From positions 1 through 46,881 of the forward strand of contig NZ_WBMR01000061.1 in the NCBI RefSeq assembly GCF_008923365.1: a stretch of DNA of 46,881 nucleotides, written 5' to 3'. The notes beneath the pieces are model-generated. The model worked only from the letters and a program-made list of their open reading frames with translations. It was not told the DNA's origin and did not search any database. Positions 42,133 to 46,881 of this stretch are shown one piece after another. The stretch comes from Actinomadura montaniterrae (GTDB lineage: Bacteria > Actinomycetota > Actinomycetes > Streptosporangiales > Streptosporangiaceae). Made by a program: the position numbers and the translations under genes. How positions within the stretch are numbered: position 1 is the first letter of the stretch; each line of letters starts with the position of its first letter.

Positions 42133-42160
42133 GTTCTCTCTCCGAGAGAATGATGTTTTC
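42133..42160 (+). promoter_or_regulatory. Degenerate operator with extra half-site (second aldehyde dehydrogenase)
   Basis: GAGAAT-GAT-GTTTTC (42146-42160) is the shared palindrome with two mismatches; TGATGT (42151-42156) may be -10. TTCTCTC-TCC-GAGAGAA (42134-42150) is a perfect inverted repeat overlapping its left arm and adds another half-site, as at 35568. GGAGGAG and ATG 42178 follow. Confidence 0.55.
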
Positions 42161-42177
42161 GACGTGGAGGAGACGGC

Positions 42178-43674
42178 ATGGGAACCCAGCGCGACGCGGG
42201 ACCGGTGGCGGCGGGGTCCGCCGCCCACGCGAACGGGACGAGGCGCCTGCTGATCGGCGGGCGGCTGGTGGAGGCGGAGCGGACGTACCCGTCGCTCAAC
42301 CCGGCCACCGGGAAGGTCATCGGGCACGCCCCCGACGCCGCGCCCGCCCAGGCCGAGGCCGCCGTCGCCGCGGCCCGCCGCGCCTTCGACACCACCGCCT
42401 GGCCCACCGACGTCGATCTCCGTGTCCGGTGCCTCGAGCAGCTCTACGACGCGCTGGTCGAGCACAAGGAGGAGCTGCGGGAGCTGACGATCGCCGACAC
42501 CGGGTCGCCCCGCATCGTGACCCACGGCGCCGGGCTGGACGAGCCGCTGGAGATCGTCCGCTACTACGCGGGGCTCCTGCGCGAGCACTCCTTCACCGAG
42601 GACCTCGGCGAGAACGAGGTCAGGGGGCGGCGGAACCGCCGCTGGGTGGAAAAGGAGGCGGCCGGCGTCGTCGCCGCGATCACCGCGTACAACTACCCCA
42701 ACCAGCTCGCCCTGGCCAAGCTGGCGCCCGCGCTGGCCGCCGGGTGCACGGTCGTGCTCAAGGGGGCGCCGGACACGCCGCTGGTGACGCTGGCGCTGGC
42801 CGAGCTGATCGCCGAGCACACCGACATCCCGGCCGGCGTGGTCAACGTCCTCACCTCCGCCGGGGCGGCCACCGGCGAGGTCCTGACCACCCACCCGGAC
42901 GTGGACGTCGTCACCTTCACCGGGTCCACCGCGACCGGCCGCAAGATCATGGCGGCGGCGAGCGGCACCGTGAAGCGCGTCTTCCTCGAACTCGGCGGCA
43001 AGTCCGCGATGGTCGTGCTCGACGACGCCGACCTCGACCTGACCGCGATGGCGGCGGCCTTCACCATCTGCTCGCACGCCGGCCAGGGATGCGCGATCAC
43101 CTCCCGGCTGCTGGTGCAGCGCGGGCAGCACGACGCGATGGTGGAGCGGGTCGCCGCCCAGCTCGCCGGCGTCCGCTACGGGGACCCGCGCGACGCGAAC
43201 ACCTACATGGGGCCGTTGATCAGCGAGCGGCAGCGGGAGAAGGTGGACGGGATGGTGCGGCGTGCCGTGGAGGGAGGCGCGAAGCTGGTGACCGGCGGCG
43301 AGAAGGTCGATCCGGGGTTCTTCTACACCCCGACGCTGCTGAGCGGCGTGGATCCCGACAGCGAGATCGCCCAGGAGGAGGTCTTCGGGCCCGTCCTCGC
43401 CGTCATCCCCTACGACGACGAGGACGACGCCGTCCGCATCGCCAACAACTCCGCCTACGGCCTCTCCGGAGCGGTGCACAGCGCCAGCGAGGCGCGCGCC
43501 ATCGCCGTGGCCCGGCGGATCCGCACCGGAACGCTCAGCATCAACGGCGGCAACTACTTCGCGCCGGACGTCCCCTTCGGCGGCTTCAAGCAGTCGGGGA
43601 TCGGCCGCGAGATGGGCGTGGCCGGCCTGGACGAGTTCCTGGAGCGCAAGGCGTTCGCGACCATCGTCCCCTGA
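42178..43674 (+). CDS. Aldehyde dehydrogenase, paralogue of 39054-40514
   Basis: A 498-residue aldehyde dehydrogenase with TAYNYPNQ, GSTATGR, LELGGKSA and HAGQGCAI with Cys305. It has about 18 extra N-terminal residues (QRDAGPVAAGSAAHANG region) compared with its paralogue. Residues encoded at 43204-43476 are almost identical to the paralogue; the remainder differs at many positions, so substrate range may differ as well. ATG 42178 follows GGAGGAG. It is divergent from the P450 at 40589 and is followed by a DoxX-type gene 86 bp downstream. Confidence 0.9.
   Translation: MGTQRDAGPVAAGSAAHANGTRRLLIGGRLVEAERTYPSLNPATGKVIGHAPDAAPAQAEAAVAAARRAFDTTAWPTDVDLRVRCLEQLYDALVEHKEELRELTIADTGSPRIVTHGAGLDEPLEIVRYYAGLLREHSFTEDLGENEVRGRRNRRWVEKEAAGVVAAITAYNYPNQLALAKLAPALAAGCTVVLKGAPDTPLVTLALAELIAEHTDIPAGVVNVLTSAGAATGEVLTTHPDVDVVTFTGSTATGRKIMAAASGTVKRVFLELGGKSAMVVLDDADLDLTAMAAAFTICSHAGQGCAITSRLLVQRGQHDAMVERVAAQLAGVRYGDPRDANTYMGPLISERQREKVDGMVRRAVEGGAKLVTGGEKVDPGFFYTPTLLSGVDPDSEIAQEEVFGPVLAVIPYDDEDDAVRIANNSAYGLSGAVHSASEARAIAVARRIRTGTLSINGGNYFAPDVPFGGFKQSGIGREMGVAGLDEFLERKAFATIVP
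43204..43476 (+). repeat. Near-identical tract shared with 40041-40313
   Basis: The second copy of the 273-bp tract in the paired aldehyde dehydrogenases. The copies are 3.2 kb apart in direct orientation, with the P450 between them, so recombination between them would delete the P450 gene and fuse the dehydrogenases. Confidence 0.7.
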
Positions 43675-43760
43675 GCACAAGGCGTCCCCTGAACGAACGC
43701 ATCCCCCGCCCAGCGCCGACCGTCCCCTCCGCGGCGGCGCCGACGAAAGGAATCCCCCGC

Positions 43761-44297
43761 ATGGCAGCAGACGCGGCCGCCGCCGACATCGCCTCGCTCG
43801 TGCTGCGGGTGTCGATCGGCGGCACCCTGATCGCGCACGGCTGGAACCACGCGTTCGGCGGCGGCAGGATCGAGGGCACGGCGGGCTGGTTCGAGTCCAT
43901 GGGGCTGCGCCCGGGCCGGCTGCACGCGCTGATGGCGACCGGCACGGAACTCGGCGCCGGCGTCCTGCTGCTGCTCGGGCTCCTCACCCCGCTCGCCGCC
44001 GCCGGGGCGGTCGGCACGATGGGGGTCGCGCTCATCACCGCCCACCTGCGCAACGGCTTCTTCATCTTCCGGCCCGGCCAGGGCTACGAGTACGTCGTCA
44101 TGATCATCATGGTGGCGTGCGGGATCGGCGCGCTCGGCGGCGGCGCCGTCTCCCTCGACCGCGCCGCCGGGATCGACGGCGACCTCTCCGGGTGGACGGG
44201 CCTCGCCGTCACCGCCCTCGCCGGGGGCGTCGGCGCCGCCCTGCTGCTGGCCGCGTTCTGGCGTCCCGCCCGGGGACCCGAGGAGCAAGGCGGCTGA
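43761..44297 (+). CDS. DoxX-family membrane protein
   Basis: A 178-residue protein with four hydrophobic segments (about residues 10-30, 55-75, 80-100 and 110-175 in part). LVLRVSIGGTLIAHGWNH at the start, GTELGAGVLLLLGLLTPLAA and NGFFIF match the DoxX family. DoxX relatives are linked to oxidative-stress complexes or serve as subunits of membrane oxidoreductases; the exact role is often unclear. ATG 43761 has GAAAGGA upstream. It follows the aldehyde dehydrogenase on the same strand with an 86-bp gap that shows no clear signal, so it may be co-transcribed. It converges with the amidohydrolase at 44313. Confidence 0.82.
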   Translation: MAADAAAADIASLVLRVSIGGTLIAHGWNHAFGGGRIEGTAGWFESMGLRPGRLHALMATGTELGAGVLLLLGLLTPLAAAGAVGTMGVALITAHLRNGFFIFRPGQGYEYVVMIIMVACGIGALGGGAVSLDRAAGIDGDLSGWTGLAVTALAGGVGAALLLAAFWRPARGPEEQGG

Positions 44298-44312
44298 GGA
44301 GCCCGGTCGCCG

Positions 44313-45716
44313 TCAGCTTCCGACGAGGCGGCCGGCGATGACGGTGCCTCGGACGGCCGTCGCGTCCGGGCGGCGCAGTGCCTCGGCGAGCGGGACGTGG
44401 AGCAGGACCAGGTCGGCGGCGGCCCCCGGGCGGACACTCCGGACGCGCCCGCCGGGATCTCCGGGCGGCGTCAGGTACGAGCGGAGGGCGGCGCGGGCCG
44501 GAATCGCCTCGCCACCGGCCACCACCGCCCCGGACCGGGTCCGGCGGTGCACGGCGGCACGGATGACCGCCCAGGGGTCGAGCGGCCCGTAGGGCGCGTC
44601 GCTCGACAGCGCGACCGGGACGCCCGCGTCGGCCAGCCTGCGGCAGCGGTACAGGTCGCCGTGGTCGCCGGCCGGGACGTCGCGCAGGTAGTCGTCGCCC
44701 CGGTCGGCGATGAAGCCGGGCTGCGTGACGACGCGCAGCCCGAGCCGGGCCAGTTCGCCGACGGTCTCCGCCGGGACGAGCGCGGCGTGCTCGACGCGGT
44801 CGCCGTCGCGGACGCCGGTCTCGCCGAGCGCCGCGAGGAGGAGCAGCAGCGCCCCGCGGGTGACGCAGTGGACGGCCACGGCCCGCCCGTACGCGTGGGC
44901 GCGCGCGATGCGGCCGGTCAGGTCGTCCAGCGAGGGAAGGCCCGAGTCGGCTAGGACGATCTTGTAGGGGCCGGTGGTCACCCCCGGATGGCGGGGGGCC
45001 GGGGCGTCCAGGGGCATGCCGAGCAGATGCACGCGCTGGGGAACCGATCCCTCCTCGAACGCGGCGATCGCGTCGGCGGTGAGATCGGGCGTGGCGTCGG
45101 TGACGCCGGTGATCCCGTACCGCGCGAGTTCGGCTCCGACGGTGCTCAGATCGGCGGGCGGTCCGGCGGGCAGGCGGGTGCGGAGCCAGCCGTCGGCGCG
45201 CCAGAGCCGTCCGGTCGGGACGCCGCCGGGGCCGCGCTCGATACCGGGGTGGCGTCCCTCGGCCAAGCCCGCGTCGCGCGCCGCGGCGGAGTTGAGCATC
45301 CACAGCGCGCCGCTGCGGTGCTGGACCCGGACCGGCACATCGGCGCGCAGCGCGTCGAGGCGCGCCGCGTCCAGGTCCCCGGCGACGCTCTCGGTGTAGC
45401 CGACGCCGCGCACCCACCCGTTCTCATCGGGCGGCGCGGCACGCAGCGCCGCCGCCAGCGCGTCCCGTCCCTCGACCTGCGGAGGCCCGCACGGGACGGA
45501 CCGCCTCCACGCCCACAAGGCGTGCAGATGCACGTGGTGATCCCACAGCCCCGGAAGCAGCGCGCCGCCGCGGCACTCGACCACCTCCTCCGCACCCGCC
45601 GGAGTGAGATGCGGGCCGACCTCGGAGATCCGCTCGCCCACGACGCGGACGTGCGTCCGCCTGCGCCCGCCGATCTCGGCGTCGCGGAACAGCAGCCCGC
45701 TCACGGCCGCGTCCAT
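44313..45716 (-). CDS. Amidohydrolase-3 family protein (YtcJ-like)
   Basis: A 467-residue metal-dependent hydrolase. GLWDHHVHLHA carries the HxH metal motif, VAVHCVTRGA and VEHAALVP give later His ligands, and VALSSDAPYGPLDPW contains the catalytic Asp. These YtcJ-type enzymes hydrolyse C-N or related bonds; natural substrates are mostly unknown. ATG 45716 is used; the frame is open upstream to 45836, but that part overlaps the CoA-transferase gene. It starts 4 bp after the CoA-transferase stop, so both are one unit. It is not closely related to the amidohydrolase-2 proteins at 212 and 31246. Confidence 0.85.
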   Translation of the reverse strand: MDAAVSGLLFRDAEIGGRRRTHVRVVGERISEVGPHLTPAGAEEVVECRGGALLPGLWDHHVHLHALWAWRRSVPCGPPQVEGRDALAAALRAAPPDENGWVRGVGYTESVAGDLDAARLDALRADVPVRVQHRSGALWMLNSAAARDAGLAEGRHPGIERGPGGVPTGRLWRADGWLRTRLPAGPPADLSTVGAELARYGITGVTDATPDLTADAIAAFEEGSVPQRVHLLGMPLDAPAPRHPGVTTGPYKIVLADSGLPSLDDLTGRIARAHAYGRAVAVHCVTRGALLLLLAALGETGVRDGDRVEHAALVPAETVGELARLGLRVVTQPGFIADRGDDYLRDVPAGDHGDLYRCRRLADAGVPVALSSDAPYGPLDPWAVIRAAVHRRTRSGAVVAGGEAIPARAALRSYLTPPGDPGGRVRSVRPGAAADLVLLHVPLAEALRRPDATAVRGTVIAGRLVGS

Positions 45717-45720
45717 GGCC

Positions 45721-46881
45721 TCATGGGACGGGAATCCCGAGCCGCCGCAGGACGTCCGCGGTGTCGGCGCCCGTGGCCGGCGCGTCGCCCTGCGGTTCGC
45801 GGCGAACCGGGACGGCGACCGGGACGGCACCGGCACCGGTCTCGACGACCCACCCGCCGCCGCGGCGGACCGCCGGCACGCTCGGAACCGGCGGCCCCGG
45901 ATCGAGGGTCGCCGCGACGACGCCGGTCATCGACACGTCCCAGAGCACGCCGCGTCCCGGCGGCGCGGTGGCCGCCAGCACGGCCGCGGTGAGCCCCGTC
46001 AGCGGGTCGGCGACGGCGTCGCCGCAGAACACCGGGGACAGGTCCGGCTCGCGGCAGACCAGCCCGGCGCCCGCCGCCACGTCGTCGCCGAAGCCGACGC
46101 GCTCGGACGCGCGGCCGTTCGCGGTGATCGAGACCCAGGTCGTCCCGGCGGCGACCGCGGCGCCCGCGTCCAGCCCGAACCGGGCGAGGGCGCGCGGGCG
46201 GGACGCCTCGATGACGATGTCCGCCGCGTCCACCAGCGCCGCCATCGCCCGGCGGCCCGCATCGATCGCCGGGTCCAGCACGACGGAGCTGTGGCCCGCG
46301 TGCAGGAGCCGGTAGAAGCCGGGGTCGCCGTACCGCGCCCCGTCCGGTCGGGTAGGCGTCTCGACCTTGACGACGCGTGCTCCGGCCAGGCCGAGGAGAT
46401 GCGCGCAGAGCGGCCCCGCCCACAGCGCGCTGAAGTCGACGACCAGCGCGTCCTTCACCGGGCGGGGCGACGCCGGGACCGGGACGCGCGCGGGCGGCGC
46501 CGGCGTGCGCACCGGTCCGGCGGCGATGCCGAGGAGCCCGGCGCGTTCGGCGAGGTCGGCGCCGGTGTGCTCGCGCAGCCACGACGCGACCGCCGGCCAC
46601 GGATCGTCGCCGACGTCGGTACCAGCGAGCGCGCCGAGGAGCGCCGGGTCGTCGGGACGGGCGCAGGACACCGCGGCCCAGCCGTCCGCGGTGGGAAGCA
46701 GCCGGCACGCGCCGCCCGGCGACACCCGTCCGCGCCGGCCGTGGCCGGTGAACGCGGCGCGCTCGGCCAGCAGCCGTGCCCCGTCCAGGCGCGGAGCGCC
46801 CGTGGACGCGGCGAACCGCTCGGCCAGATCCCGGGCCACGGCCGCGGCCCGTCCGGGCGGCAGCAGGGGCGGGCCGTCCGG
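45721..46881 (-). CDS. CaiB/BaiF-type CoA-transferase, 5' end beyond the window (partial)
   Basis: At least 387 residues are visible; the frame stays open to the window edge with family-like sequence (DGPPLLPPGRAAAVARD), so the true start is outside. It reads like a family III CoA-transferase made of a partial front domain and a following LVVDFSALWAGPLCAHLLGLAGARVVKVE segment (quoted in part), i.e. the usual N-terminal motif placed in the middle. Such two-part arrangement is known in double-domain members. FDYxxQ-type catalytic Asp is not obvious in the seen part. It would move CoA between acids. It is upstream of and coupled to the amidohydrolase at 44313. Confidence 0.75.
   Translation of the reverse strand, partial: PDGPPLLPPGRAAAVARDLAERFAASTGAPRLDGARLLAERAAFTGHGRRGRVSPGGACRLLPTADGWAAVSCARPDDPALLGALAGTDVGDDPWPAVASWLREHTGADLAERAGLLGIAAGPVRTPAPPARVPVPASPRPVKDALVVDFSALWAGPLCAHLLGLAGARVVKVETPTRPDGARYGDPGFYRLLHAGHSSVVLDPAIDAGRRAMAALVDAADIVIEASRPRALARFGLDAGAAVAAGTTWVSITANGRASERVGFGDDVAAGAGLVCREPDLSPVFCGDAVADPLTGLTAAVLAATAPPGRGVLWDVSMTGVVAATLDPGPPVPSVPAVRRGGGWVVETGAGAVPVAVPVRREPQGDAPATGADTADVLRRLGIPVP

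Noticed and set aside
40041..43476. Composite transposon or insertion sequence from the direct repeats
   Set aside because: The repeats are internal parts of two dehydrogenase genes; there is no transposase, inverted end or target duplication.

Overview
The window is very GC-rich, gene-dense DNA from an actinomycete. It has many GTG starts, ATGA/GTGA overlaps, luciferase-fold (probably F420-linked) oxidoreductases, three TetR regulators, and two P450s, one with a 3Fe-4S ferredoxin. An Actinomadura-like or related Streptosporangiales host is my guess; I see no rRNA, tRNA or phylogenetic marker to confirm it. There are 47 genes, two of them cut by the window edges. No mobile element, CRISPR array or RNA gene was seen. 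Almost everything is a catabolic enzyme, transporter or regulator, so this looks like a chromosomal catabolic island for a hydrophobic, CoA-activated substrate whose identity the sequence does not reveal.

Layout: (1) 2-6955, plus strand: end of an acyl-CoA ligase, then an amidohydrolase, a split B12-dependent acyl-CoA mutase (large subunit plus B12 subunit), a tandem hairpin, and a luciferase-like oxidoreductase, CoA-transferase and acyl-CoA ligase. (2) 16183-6974, minus strand: a nine-gene run headed by a LuxE/LuxC-like acyl-reductase pair, then aldo-keto reductase, ferredoxin reductase, aldehyde dehydrogenase, a PcaC-like protein, a beta-hydroxyacid dehydrogenase, a luciferase-like protein and an SDR. 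A TetR gene diverges from its head. (3) 16961-22033: an SDR pair diverging from a ligase-thiolase-MeaB operon. (4) 22041-25298: thioesterase, TetR, quinone-oxidoreductase-like enzyme and a CMD-family protein. (5) 25620-33263: a branched-chain-type ABC importer with a fused permease, two small unknown proteins, an amidohydrolase and a crotonase. (6) 33395-38907: TetR, an unknown protein, two dehydrogenases, ferredoxin-P450 and an SDR. (7) 39054-46881: two paralogous aldehyde dehydrogenases, a second P450, a DoxX protein, a YtcJ-like amidohydrolase and a CoA-transferase cut by the edge.

The main discovery is a shared operator. The 15-bp palindrome GAGAAT-N3-ATTCTC occurs exactly six times (174, 12473, 18507, 22899, 23687, 25319). 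Degenerate versions lie at 35580, 39020, 42008 and 42146. All sit just upstream of genes. Its centre usually supplies a TNNNAT-like -10 hexamer, so a bound repressor would cover the core promoter. In two cases the start codon follows so closely that the mRNA may be leaderless. This ties the B12 mutase, its MeaB GTPase 18 kb away, a ferredoxin reductase, ligase/thiolase, thioesterase, SDRs and probably the P450/aldehyde dehydrogenase block into one regulon. The TetR at 22918-23595 is the best candidate regulator, because exact operators lie on both sides of it.

A working model (inference): the ABC system imports the compound; P450s and aldehyde dehydrogenases oxidise it to acids; ligases and CoA-transferases make thioesters; crotonase, SDRs and thiolase shorten them; the mutase rearranges a carboxylated acyl-CoA. 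No acyl-CoA dehydrogenase and no ring-cleaving dioxygenase are present, so the pathway is incomplete here or unusual.
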